Origin: Syntrophales bacterium
GTDB taxonomy: Bacteria; Desulfobacterota; Syntrophia; Syntrophales; UBA2210
DNA: 64,000 bases
Assembly: GCA_023230565.1 (NCBI GenBank)
Contig: JALNXD010000014.1
Span: 15,602-79,601, forward strand
Reading direction: 5' to 3'
Position 1 is the first letter of the stretch, and the number at the start of each line of letters is the position of its first letter. The notes under the pieces are model-generated. The model was not told where the DNA came from and did no database searches. It saw nothing but the letters and a program-made list of their open reading frames with translations. Made by a program: the position numbers and the translations under genes. Positions 1-8,321 of this stretch are shown piece by piece.

Positions 1-1893
1 CTGATCGCCAGTTATATCTACGTGCGGCATGAATCACTCGATTCTTCACATGTAGTTCTTTTCGCTTTTATCCTCATATTGGGCCTTGAAGGCATCATAC
101 TGATTCGCCTTATCTTCGACGAAGTCTCCTTTACAACGGAACGTTTGAAAGAAGCAGCGGAAAAAGGGAAGCGGCTGTCTTCCGACTTGCAGCATGAAGT
201 ATTCGAAATGAAGGAAATTTCTACTTCCTTCAATCAAATCATGGATCAATTGGAAAAAACGAATGGGGTTCTGGAGGTACATGTCCAGGAATTGAAGTCA
301 GTACGCAAAAATCTTTTCGACATTATCGATTTTCTTCCCGATGCAACATATGTGATAGATAAAGAAGGAAAAGTAATTGCCTGGAACCTGGCCATGGAAA
401 CAATGACGGGAATCAGCAGCAGTGAAATAACAGGAAAGGGAGATCTCTCATATTCACTGCCTTTTTACGGAGAAAAAAAGCCCATGTTGATTGATTATGC
501 CCTTAATCCGGAGGCATTCGCAGAAACACCTGTTAACCGGAAGGGAAATATTTTTTCAAAAGAGGACTTCGCACCCTCATTGAACGGCAACAAGGGTGCG
601 TATATTTTCTCAACCGCATCGGTGCTTTACGATTCTGAAGGAAGGGCGACCGGGGCCATAGAATCAATTCGCGACGTGAGCTGGCGAATAGAAATAGAAA
701 AGGAAAAATTTCATTTGGAAGAACGTCTTCATCGGGCGGAAAAGATGGAAGCCATGGGAACGCTGGCCGGGGGGATTGCACACGATCTGAATAATATTTT
801 GGGGGTACTGGTGGGATATTCCGAACTGCTTTTGGAGAAAATCCCGGAAGATGACTCATTGAGAACATATGCATGCAATATATTGAAATCTGGAGAAAAA
901 GGTGCGGCAATCATTCAGGATTTGTTAACTCTTGCCCGGCGCGGAGTATCAGTTTCGGAAATCATAAATCTGAACAGCCTGATTTCAGATTATTTTGAAA
1001 CGCCTGAATTCGAAAGATTGAAGGATTTTCATAGCAATGTGCACTTTGAAGCCGATCTTGACGAAGATCTTTTGAACATTAAAGGTTCACCGGTTCACCT
1101 GGGAAAAACGATAATGAATCTTATTGCAAATGCTGCAGAGTCTATGGAACGCGGAGGGGTAGTAAAAGTAGGAACACGCTGTCTGCACCTTGACAGGCCC
1201 GTAAGAGGATACGACGACATCCGCGAAGGTGATTACGCCGTTCTCAGTGTATCAGATATGGGAACAGGCATATCAAAGGAAAACATAGAAAAAATATTTG
1301 AACCTTTTTATACAAAAAAAATTATGGGAAGAAGCGGAACAGGTCTGGGTTTGACTGTAGTCTGGGGAACAGTAAAAGATCACAACGGATATATAGATAT
1401 TGTTAGCGAAACAGGCAAAGGGAGCACGTTTTCCATCTATTTACCTGTTACCAGAGAGGAAATTTCTAAACTCCCGGAGACAGTTACGCCCGATTCTTAC
1501 AAAGGAAGGGGAGAATCCATATTGGTTGTTGATGACGTCTACGAACAGAGAGAACTTGCCGTCGCAATGCTGAGCAGGCTTGGCTACAGGGTAATGGCGG
1601 TAGAAAGCGGAGAAGAAGCTGTTGAATTTTTAAGGAACAATAATGTGGATCTCATAGTGCTTGACATGATCATGGATCCAGGAATGGATGGTCTTGAAAC
1701 ATACAGAAAAATAATAGAAGTTACTCCGAATCAGAAAGCAACAATAGTCAGCGGTTTTTCTGAAACAGACCGCGTGAAACAGGCACAGGCCCTGGGCGCA
1801 GGTTCATATGTAAAAAAACCTTACGTTCTGGATAAAATAGGTCTGGCAGTAAGAAACGATCTCGATGATCCTCAATTCAATAAATCCGTTTAA
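1..1893 (+). CDS. Hybrid sensor histidine kinase with receiver domain (5' partial)
   Basis: Membrane-bound two-component signalling protein. The frame is open to base 1, so the true start lies outside the window; residues here are counted from a GTG at 22. A hydrophobic segment (about 10-32) leads into a HAMP/coiled linker (35-95) and a PAS domain (about 97-225). The kinase core has the H-box histidine at 254 (GGIAHDLNN), N-box asparagines near 366/370, DMGTG at 412-416 and GTGLGL near 439. A C-terminal receiver (about 499-612) has acidic DD at 504-505, phospho-acceptor D548 and K598. His-to-Asp transfer inside one protein, or on to a separate Hpt protein, is expected. The lost N-terminus is probably the sensor. 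No cognate regulator is adjacent. It converges on the LysE-family gene with 7 nt between stops. Family assignment is secure; the signal is unknown. Confidence 0.93.
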   Translation: MIASYIYVRHESLDSSHVVLFAFILILGLEGIILIRLIFDEVSFTTERLKEAAEKGKRLSSDLQHEVFEMKEISTSFNQIMDQLEKTNGVLEVHVQELKSVRKNLFDIIDFLPDATYVIDKEGKVIAWNLAMETMTGISSSEITGKGDLSYSLPFYGEKKPMLIDYALNPEAFAETPVNRKGNIFSKEDFAPSLNGNKGAYIFSTASVLYDSEGRATGAIESIRDVSWRIEIEKEKFHLEERLHRAEKMEAMGTLAGGIAHDLNNILGVLVGYSELLLEKIPEDDSLRTYACNILKSGEKGAAIIQDLLTLARRGVSVSEIINLNSLISDYFETPEFERLKDFHSNVHFEADLDEDLLNIKGSPVHLGKTIMNLIANAAESMERGGVVKVGTRCLHLDRPVRGYDDIREGDYAVLSVSDMGTGISKENIEKIFEPFYTKKIMGRSGTGLGLTVVWGTVKDHNGYIDIVSETGKGSTFSIYLPVTREEISKLPETVTPDSYKGRGESILVVDDVYEQRELAVAMLSRLGYRVMAVESGEEAVEFLRNNNVDLIVLDMIMDPGMDGLETYRKIIEVTPNQKATIVSGFSETDRVKQAQALGAGSYVKKPYVLDKIGLAVRNDLDDPQFNKSV

Positions 1894-1900
1894 TCCGCTC

Positions 1901-2527
1901 TTATCTATGTGCCGTGGCAAGTTTAATGGCAAGGCCGGCAAAGACTATCCCCGCAATACGGTTGATCAGGCGCTGCACCTTCTTTGAGCGGTTAAGCCGG
2001 TTACCGGCAAATCCGGCAAGAAGCGATATAGTTCCGAATACAAGAAGAGTGGCTGCAATGAATACAAGGCCGAGGAGCATAATCTGAACTGCCACAGAAC
2101 CCCTGCCGGGATCGGCGAATTGAGGGAGGTATGCCATAAAAAAAATTGAAACTTTAGGGTTCGTAATATTCATTATTATACCTCTCCTGCAGGCTTGCCA
2201 GGATCCTAAATTATGTGTCTTTTGAAAGTTGATTTCGGCGGCAGAGGAATGAAAAGCCTGCCATGCGAGATAAAGCAGATAACATGCGCCGGCAATTTTC
2301 AAAAAAGTAAATGCAATGGCTGATGCCTGTAATAGTGCGGCAATCCCCAAAGTAACCGCAGCGGTATGGAAAACAAGTCCTGTACACAGGCCTAAGGTAA
2401 TGATTATCCCTGCTTTGCGGCCGTGCATGGCAGATTGGGTAAGGACAAAGATATTATCGGGTCCCGGAGCAAGCGCGAGAATAAAAGATGCTGCAAAAAA
2501 TGCAGTGAATGTTTCAAAGGAAAGCAT
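1901..2527 (-). CDS. LysE/RhtB family amino-acid exporter
   Basis: A 208-residue, very hydrophobic protein with about six predicted membrane helices. Near the N-terminus it carries the LysE/RhtB signature (LALAPGPDN, about residues 18-26) followed by a glycine-rich second helix. Family members export amino acids (lysine, homoserine, threonine) or related metabolites across the inner membrane; the substrate cannot be read from sequence. Length matches the family norm (about 205-210). It is the last gene of a minus-strand run after the HDOD and metallo-hydrolase genes (17-nt gap to the latter), so co-transcription is likely although no functional link is obvious. Confidence 0.88.
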   Translation of the reverse strand: MLSFETFTAFFAASFILALAPGPDNIFVLTQSAMHGRKAGIIITLGLCTGLVFHTAAVTLGIAALLQASAIAFTFLKIAGACYLLYLAWQAFHSSAAEINFQKTHNLGSWQACRRGIIMNITNPKVSIFFMAYLPQFADPGRGSVAVQIMLLGLVFIAATLLVFGTISLLAGFAGNRLNRSKKVQRLINRIAGIVFAGLAIKLATAHR

Positions 2528-2544
2528 GTAATGCCCTTAAATAA

Positions 2545-3462
2545 CTACACTTCAATTTCCATTCCTTCCTTTGCAAAAAATATTTCCATCGGGCCCCTTA
2601 TTTCAGGATTGCAAAACCGCGTGGCAAGGGCTTCAATTTGGGCATCTGTTCTCTCCGGGTCATGATGGATCAACGCCAGTTTTTTTACCTTGTTCCTGAA
2701 AGCTGCCTCTATGGCATACTCAATGGAGCTGTGTCCCCATCCCCTCTTGCCATTTTCATATTCTTCTCTTGTATACTGCGCATCATATATAATAAAATCG
2801 GCATCTGCAAAAAATTTCTCTACACGCCGGTTCTGCTCCTTTGCCGCTTGCTCACCTTCACGAGCGGCATTTTCTATATAGGAAGGGTCTGAAGGATCGG
2901 TTGAGAAGAGATTTCGATAGGGTTCCGAATCGAAAACCGTGACGAATGATTTTCCCTTATACTCAATTCGATATCCTATACATGCAATTGGATGATTCAG
3001 ATATTTGGTAGATACTGTAATTCCATCCCCCAAATCAAAGCTTTCTTCACCTATTTCTATATATTCTATAGTGGATGCCAGCTCTTCTATTCTGACCGGA
3101 AAATAACGATAGACAAATTGTCCTCCAATGACTTTTGCAAGTGAATCATCCTCATAGGTGGTTGGCCCGTGAATGCGGATATGCATTCCAGGAATATACA
3201 TTGGAGTAAAAAAAGGAAATCCGAGGATGTGGTCCCAATGAGTATGAGTGAGGTAAATATCTATTAATTTCAATCCTTGAGAAATATCATTGGCCATAAG
3301 AAAATTTCCCAACGGGCGGATTCCTGATCCGGCATCAATTATCAGCATTCGATTCACATCGGTAAATCGTATTTCGAGGCATACGGTATTCCCTCCGTAT
3401 ATTGCCGTAGAAGGCCCTGGACAGGGAATAGATCCCCTTACACCCCAGAATTTTATTCTCAT
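2545..3462 (-). CDS. Metallo-beta-lactamase fold hydrolase
   Basis: A 305-residue cytoplasmic protein with the metal-binding HTHWDH motif at residues 73-78 (H73, H75, D77, H78). Further ligand candidates are a downstream NHP histidine, the FDSEP aspartate and an IHHDP motif near the C-terminus. The opening (KFWGVRGSIP) is typical of a bacterial MBL subgroup that includes phosphodiesterase-like and PhnP/RNase Z-related enzymes and is often found beside signalling genes. A dinuclear-metal phosphodiesterase activity is plausible, but the substrate is unknown. It lies 6 nt downstream of the HDOD gene, suggesting translational coupling and a shared signalling role. Confidence 0.85.
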   Translation of the reverse strand: MRIKFWGVRGSIPCPGPSTAIYGGNTVCLEIRFTDVNRMLIIDAGSGIRPLGNFLMANDISQGLKLIDIYLTHTHWDHILGFPFFTPMYIPGMHIRIHGPTTYEDDSLAKVIGGQFVYRYFPVRIEELASTIEYIEIGEESFDLGDGITVSTKYLNHPIACIGYRIEYKGKSFVTVFDSEPYRNLFSTDPSDPSYIENAAREGEQAAKEQNRRVEKFFADADFIIYDAQYTREEYENGKRGWGHSSIEYAIEAAFRNKVKKLALIHHDPERTDAQIEALATRFCNPEIRGPMEIFFAKEGMEIEV

Positions 3463-3468
3463 TTTGAA

Positions 3469-4377
3469 CTATCCTCTCGTAGTCGATTGAAGAAAGATCC
3501 GGGCCTTTTCGATTTCTTCCTCTACAGTTTCTTTAAGGCCTTCCAATTGGGCTCCGGTAAATCCATTCGCTGACATATTATGATTCAGGGTATCCCCGTC
3601 CGGCGGCAAATCTCCGGCATTACCTATTCCCAAATACTTTGAAAACATATCCGCCAATTCAATAATTTTAACTTTCTGTCTGTTTTCTTCCGCAGCGTTG
3701 TCAGGATCGTGATGATGATGAAGGCAGTCGCTGATCGCGATCCCCAACTTCCACTTTTCACCTATCATCTTGCCTACCTGCATATGATCCAGTCCTAAAA
3801 TTTTTCTTTCCGAATTATAGAGAACGCAGCGCGAACCGGAACTAAGTATTTGAAGATACTCATGCGAAAAGAGGCTGATTAATGGAATTTTACCCAGATC
3901 ATGCAGGAGTCCTCCCACAAAATAATCTTCCCTTTGTGTTATCGGAACTTCCTTGAGAATAGCGAGCCTTTTGGCGGTAACTCCCACACAAAGACAGTGA
4001 AGCCAGAAATTCGTCATCGATAAGGCATGAAACGAAATTCGCCCGAATGAATTCACTATGGCGCTGCCGATTACGAGATTCTTAATCGTATTCATTCCCA
4101 GCATGATTATTGCGCGAGGCAGAGATGTAATCGTATTGCAAAGCCCGTAATATGCGGAATTTACAAGCTTCAGAACTCGTCCTGTCAAGACCGGATCAAG
4201 GGCAATAACACGATTGAGATCATCAGGCGACGTAGCCGGACTGTTACATATTTCGAGCACGCGTGTCACCGTTACGGGAAGACTGGGCATGCCGGCGATG
4301 AATCGTACGATGTGACTGGAATGTGAATTATGATTTTCCGGAAGTCCGACCATAGCCGCTGTGCTCAGATCTCGCAA
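3469..4377 (-). CDS. HDOD domain signalling protein
   Basis: The protein (up to 302 residues) is filled by an HDOD domain, beginning at about residue 27 with the usual MPSLP segment. The diagnostic ALDPVLTGRVLKLVNSAYYG-like block and LPRAIIMLG follow. A GGLLHDLGK motif is retained, whereas many HDOD proteins have lost it, so weak HD-type metal binding is possible. HDOD proteins are regulatory adaptors in bacterial signalling, often linked to c-di-GMP, motility or division control. The start is uncertain: the open frame begins with TTG at 4377, while the first ATG is at 4353; neither has a convincing ribosome site. It heads an operon with the MBL hydrolase and LysE exporter. Confidence 0.85.
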   Translation of the reverse strand: MRDLSTAAMVGLPENHNSHSSHIVRFIAGMPSLPVTVTRVLEICNSPATSPDDLNRVIALDPVLTGRVLKLVNSAYYGLCNTITSLPRAIIMLGMNTIKNLVIGSAIVNSFGRISFHALSMTNFWLHCLCVGVTAKRLAILKEVPITQREDYFVGGLLHDLGKIPLISLFSHEYLQILSSGSRCVLYNSERKILGLDHMQVGKMIGEKWKLGIAISDCLHHHHDPDNAAEENRQKVKIIELADMFSKYLGIGNAGDLPPDGDTLNHNMSANGFTGAQLEGLKETVEEEIEKARIFLQSTTRG

Positions 4378-4403
4378 AGGATACTAGATAGATGGAGTAA
4401 GAA

Positions 4404-4430
4404 ATTATAATGAAAATACTCCTGTGTCAA
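4404..4430 (-). promoter_or_regulatory. Candidate sigma-70 promoter for the HDOD-MBL-LysE operon
   Basis: Reading the minus strand, a perfect TTGACA (4425-4430) and a perfect TATAAT (4404-4409) are separated by 15 nt. Both hexamers are consensus but the spacer is about 2 nt shorter than ideal. They lie 27-50 nt upstream of the HDOD reading frame, in a spacer that holds no gene. Confidence 0.5.
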
Positions 4431-4535
4431 ACATTAAAACACATTCGAGCAGCAGATTTCAGAACTTTGGTATGTGAGAATAATCACAGAAGGCACACAC
4501 CGGACCTTCAAGAAAGACCTCAAGGACAAGTTTTC

Positions 4536-4569
4536 AAAAAAAGGCGGCCTCATTAAATCTGAAACCGCC
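4536..4569 (-). terminator. Rho-independent terminator after the flavoprotein gene
   Basis: On the minus strand a 9-bp stem with two G-U pairs (arms 4561-4569 and 4543-4551, starting GGCGG and ending CCGCC) encloses a 9-nt loop and is followed by a run of seven U. It begins 22 nt after the stop codon of the flavoprotein gene. Confidence 0.75.
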
Positions 4570-4590
4570 CCCTACAGCCCTGCAACTTTT

Positions 4591-6087
4591 CTATTGTCCG
4601 CCAACAGCCGTTTTTCCCGCAAGCCTTCCCAGTATAAGAGCTTTACCGAAAGCTGTCCCTGTCATGTAGGCAACCCCGTGCATACCGCCGATAATTTCGC
4701 CGGCAGCATAAAGACCGGGGACAGATTCTTCAAAGACATTTATCACTTCGGTCTTGTCGTTTATCAGGATTCCGCCATAGGTGCCTAGAATGGCTGCCGT
4801 GGAGGGAAAGGCATAAAAAGGTGGCTGATCTATTTTTACCGGTTTGCCGTAACTTGCCACGAGAGTCGTTCGGCCGAACTTGGAGTCGCCTCCTTTCTCG
4901 ACATCTGCATTATATTCTTTCACCGTCCTCTCCAGAGAATCGGCAGGAACATTCATCTTCTGCGCCAGTTCCGTCAAAGTGGGTGCACTTACAATACGCC
5001 CCCTTTTCTCCAGACCGGCGGTGCGCCCGAATGGATCCGACATGCCCTTTTCACGGATAGCCGCATCGTAGAGCTGAAATCCCATGGCATCTTTTTGTGC
5101 CAGAGCGGCATCTCCAACCAGTTTGTACGACAAGGATTCGTCAACGAAACGATTCCCTTCCTTGTTCACAATAATGGCCCCCTGATAGAACATCAGGACA
5201 AAATCTTCAGAAATCGTCTTCGCTTCGAGATCGAACCCGAAGGTTGCTTTAATATAGGCCATGTCCTTGATATCGGCTCCATATGCCCACGCCATTTTCA
5301 GACCGTCTCCGTGATTTCCCAGCCCGTTGATCGCCATTGCTTTGGCCATTACGGGAACAAATTTTGCCAAAAGATCCTTGTTGAGAGAAAATCCTCCGGA
5401 TGTCAGGATTACCGCCTTTCTGGCACTGTAGGTCACCGGTTTCTTCATAGTTCCGGCAATTACGCCTGCGATTCTGCCTTTTTCGTCCATTGCAAGCCGG
5501 TGCGCCGGTGTCCTCATGACAAGTGTAACCCCTTTTTTACGTGCTTCGTCACGTAAAATAGCCAGTACATCGGCAGGTTTTACATAATGGCTTCTGGGAA
5601 CACTCATGCCGCTGGCTATGCCTATTTTCAGGAAGTTTACTCCCAGCGTTTTCAGCCATTCGTAAGTTGCCAATTGATTATCCACGTATGCCTGAACAAG
5701 GGACGGGATATTTTCGTTACCCCCCACTTTCATCATATCATCATAAAGAAGCTCATTTGAATCCTTGATTCCCTCAGCCGCCTGCATATCGGTTCCCGCA
5801 AAGCACAAAGCACCGCCGCAAATAATACTGCTGCCTCCGATAACAGGCATTTTTTCCAGAAGAATGACCTTTGCGCCGCTTTCAGCCGCATGGATTGCAG
5901 CCGAGAAACCGGCACTTCCCGCTCCTATAACCATCACATCCGCTTCATTGTCCCATGTATCAGGTTTTTGGGTGACTCCGAAAACTTTTCCGCCGCCTGC
6001 ATATAAAATTCCTGTCACTGCGGCACCACCTGTTGTTAAAATGAAACTTCGCCTGGTGTACCCTTTGCCTTTCATGTCCCTGGACAT
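4591..6087 (-). CDS. Tat-exported FAD-dependent oxidoreductase (flavocytochrome c flavoprotein-like)
   Basis: A 498-residue protein with an N-terminal twin-arginine signal (TRRSFIL at about 11-17, then a hydrophobic glycine/alanine stretch), so it is probably exported folded with its flavin. The FAD-binding GAGSAGFSAAIHA motif and the C-terminal LYAAGEIIGGMHG block place it in the fumarate reductase/succinate dehydrogenase flavoprotein superfamily. Residues that bind fumarate in flavocytochrome c fumarate reductases are not conserved: the usual HTMGG is GTYGG, and the usual HGxxRLGG is HGVAYMTG. A different unsaturated or carbonyl substrate is therefore likely. There is no haem domain in the protein; an external electron donor would be needed. 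RBS GGAGGGA lies upstream of the ATG and a terminator follows. A single-gene transcription unit is inferred. Confidence 0.85.
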   Translation of the reverse strand: MSRDMKGKGYTRRSFILTTGGAAVTGILYAGGGKVFGVTQKPDTWDNEADVMVIGAGSAGFSAAIHAAESGAKVILLEKMPVIGGSSIICGGALCFAGTDMQAAEGIKDSNELLYDDMMKVGGNENIPSLVQAYVDNQLATYEWLKTLGVNFLKIGIASGMSVPRSHYVKPADVLAILRDEARKKGVTLVMRTPAHRLAMDEKGRIAGVIAGTMKKPVTYSARKAVILTSGGFSLNKDLLAKFVPVMAKAMAINGLGNHGDGLKMAWAYGADIKDMAYIKATFGFDLEAKTISEDFVLMFYQGAIIVNKEGNRFVDESLSYKLVGDAALAQKDAMGFQLYDAAIREKGMSDPFGRTAGLEKRGRIVSAPTLTELAQKMNVPADSLERTVKEYNADVEKGGDSKFGRTTLVASYGKPVKIDQPPFYAFPSTAAILGTYGGILINDKTEVINVFEESVPGLYAAGEIIGGMHGVAYMTGTAFGKALILGRLAGKTAVGGQ

Positions 6088-6528
6088 CTGAATCCCTCCT
6101 TTATTCCGTAAATTTTAAAATAATATTTCGACCCCGGATAAAGAAATAACTGCTTGGAAACCTCACCTTTTAGCAGATAAGAATACAGACACATTAAACA
6201 GGTAAGAGAGGTTAATAAAGAAACAGGAAATCTCAGGGATGGCAAGACACGGAAAACAACTTTAAAAACGATTTGGAGTAACCAATAAAGAAAGTAAGTA
6301 TTCAGACAACAGCATGTCCGCAGCCGGAAAATATCCTTGCTGCTCCGGAAGACCGGAATCAAATATTATGTAACAAAATACCAAAATTACCTGATTATGG
6401 TCAACGGTTAAATTGCGAGAATCAGGAAAATTTCGTCTGAGCGTCTCTGTATTTGCTCGCAAAACTGTTCCAGCGAATGCATGCGGCGGCTCAAAGTTTG
6501 CCGGACGGCAGCTTCACATCGATCAAAA
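6088..6528. other. Intergenic region without a recognisable gene
   Basis: This spacer separates the divergent flavoprotein and ettA genes. It is AT-rich and contains only short frames with no family resemblance. Promoters for both genes should lie here and just downstream; apart from the element at 6529-6557 no strong signal, RNA fold or repeat was seen. Confidence 0.5.
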
Positions 6529-6557
6529 TTGACTTTTTAGCAAAACTTTCCTATTTA
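6529..6557 (+). promoter_or_regulatory. Possible promoter of ettA
   Basis: TTGACT at 6529-6534 and TATTTA at 6552-6557 with a 17-nt spacer, 65 nt before the ettA start. The -35 is good and the -10 weak. Confidence 0.35.
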
Positions 6558-6621
6558 CCCTTTTAAAAAATACCGTCTCACGATAGTATCGCGGCAATAA
6601 TCATACTCCAGAGGTGTTCAT

Positions 6622-8304
6622 ATGAGCGAAGTAGCGGAGAGAATCATTTATACTATGATGCGTGTGGGAAAAAACTATCATCATAAAGAAGTTTTGAAAG
6701 ATATATCTCTGTCTTATTTTTACGGTGCAAAAATCGGCGTTCTGGGATTGAACGGATCCGGGAAGAGCTCCCTGCTCCGAATTATGGCGGGAGCCGATCA
6801 GGAATACGAGGGGAAAGTAATAGTATCTCCTGGATATACCGTGGGATTTCTGGAACAGGAACCAAAGCTTGATCAGGATAAAACTGTAAAAGATGCCGTT
6901 GAAGAGGGCCTGCAGGAGATTGTCAATGTCGTACGGGAATATAATGAGGTCAGCGAGAAGTTCGCCGAACCCATGTCCGATGACGAGATGGATCGGCTGA
7001 TGGAACGTCAGGGCGCCCTTCAGGAAAAGATCGACCAACTGGACGCCTGGGATATCGATTCGCGGCTGGAAATGGCCATGGATGCACTGCGCTGCCCGCC
7101 CGAAGATACACCGATCCGGGTCCTCTCCGGCGGCGAAAAGAGGCGGGTGGCCCTCTGCCGTCTTCTCCTGCAGAAACCGGACATACTTCTTCTCGACGAA
7201 CCCACCAATCACCTGGATGCGGAGACGGTGGCCTGGCTGGAGCGGCACCTCCAGCAGTATGAGGGAACCGTAATCGCCGTTACACATGACCGCTATTTTC
7301 TTGATAATGTGGCCGGCTGGATCCTGGAGCTGGACAAGGGGCGGGGCATCCCCTGGAAGGGCAACTATTCTTCCTGGCTGGAGCAGAAAGAGCTGCGCCT
7401 CAAAAACGAAGAGAAAGGTCAAACGGCGCGACTGAAGACCTTGGAGCGCGAGTTGGAATGGATCCGCATGTCGCCCAAGGGGCGCCATGCCAAATCGAAG
7501 GCCAGGATCAGCGCATACGAATCGCTCCTGAATCAGGACTATGAAAAAGAGGCAAAGGATCTCGAAATCTATATTCCACCGGGTCCCCGCCTGGGAAAGG
7601 TCGTCGTGGAGGCGGAGGGTGTCGCCAAAGGATTCGGCGATCGCATGCTCTTCGAGGACATGACCTTTTCCCTGCCCGCCGGCGGAATCGTGGGTGTCAT
7701 CGGGCCCAATGGCGCCGGCAAGACCACGCTCTTCAAGATGATTACCGGAGCCGAGAAACCGGACAAGGGCGAAATTCACATAGGCGAAACGGTAAAAATC
7801 GGCTATGTCGATCAGGAACGGGACATGCTGGACCCGCAGAAGACCGTCTGGGAGATCATCTCCGGAGGAAATGAAACAGTTGTGCTGGGAACGCGCGAGA
7901 TGAATTCCAGGGCGTACGTGTCTCGGTTCAATTTTTCGGGAACTGACCAGCAGAAGAAGGTAACCATGATCTCCGGAGGTGAACGGAACCGGGTTCATCT
8001 CGCCTCTCTGCTCAAGGAAGGCGCCAACCTTCTCCTTTTAGACGAACCTACCAACGATCTGGATGTGAATACAATGCGTGCCCTGGAGGAGGCACTGGAG
8101 CATTTCGGCGGCTGTGCAGTCGTGATCAGCCACGACCGATGGTTTCTCGACCGAATTGCCACTCACATCCTGGCCTTCGAGGATGACGGCTCGGTGATGT
8201 GGTTCGACGGTAACTATTCAGAGTACGAGGCGGACCGGAAAAAAAGGCTGGGCAGAGCAGCCGGTCAGCCTCACCGGATCAAGCACCGCCATCTGACAAG
8301 ATAG
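6622..8304 (+). CDS. ettA: Energy-dependent translational throttle protein EttA (ABC-F ATPase)
   Basis: A 560-residue cytoplasmic tandem ABC ATPase with no membrane segments. ABC1 has Walker A GLNGSGKSS, signature LSGGEKRR and Walker B LLLDEPTNHLD. ABC2 has GPNGAGKTT, an ISGGERNR signature and LLLDEPTNDLD. Between the ATP sites of ABC1 lies the EttA-type arm (about residues 95-140), and the linker (about 255-310, with SPKGRHAKSKAR) is characteristic of EttA rather than Uup. EttA binds the ribosomal E site and gates entry into the elongation cycle according to the ADP/ATP ratio. RBS AGAGGT sits just before the ATG. It converges on the RND operon with 17 nt between stops. Confidence 0.95.
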   Translation: MSEVAERIIYTMMRVGKNYHHKEVLKDISLSYFYGAKIGVLGLNGSGKSSLLRIMAGADQEYEGKVIVSPGYTVGFLEQEPKLDQDKTVKDAVEEGLQEIVNVVREYNEVSEKFAEPMSDDEMDRLMERQGALQEKIDQLDAWDIDSRLEMAMDALRCPPEDTPIRVLSGGEKRRVALCRLLLQKPDILLLDEPTNHLDAETVAWLERHLQQYEGTVIAVTHDRYFLDNVAGWILELDKGRGIPWKGNYSSWLEQKELRLKNEEKGQTARLKTLERELEWIRMSPKGRHAKSKARISAYESLLNQDYEKEAKDLEIYIPPGPRLGKVVVEAEGVAKGFGDRMLFEDMTFSLPAGGIVGVIGPNGAGKTTLFKMITGAEKPDKGEIHIGETVKIGYVDQERDMLDPQKTVWEIISGGNETVVLGTREMNSRAYVSRFNFSGTDQQKKVTMISGGERNRVHLASLLKEGANLLLLDEPTNDLDVNTMRALEEALEHFGGCAVVISHDRWFLDRIATHILAFEDDGSVMWFDGNYSEYEADRKKRLGRAAGQPHRIKHRHLTR

Positions 8305-8321
8305 AATGTATTTCTCCATTT

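Noticed and set aside
6601..7998. Long open frame antisense to ettA
   Set aside because: It mirrors the ettA codons, has no family motif and no ribosome site; ettA is unambiguous.
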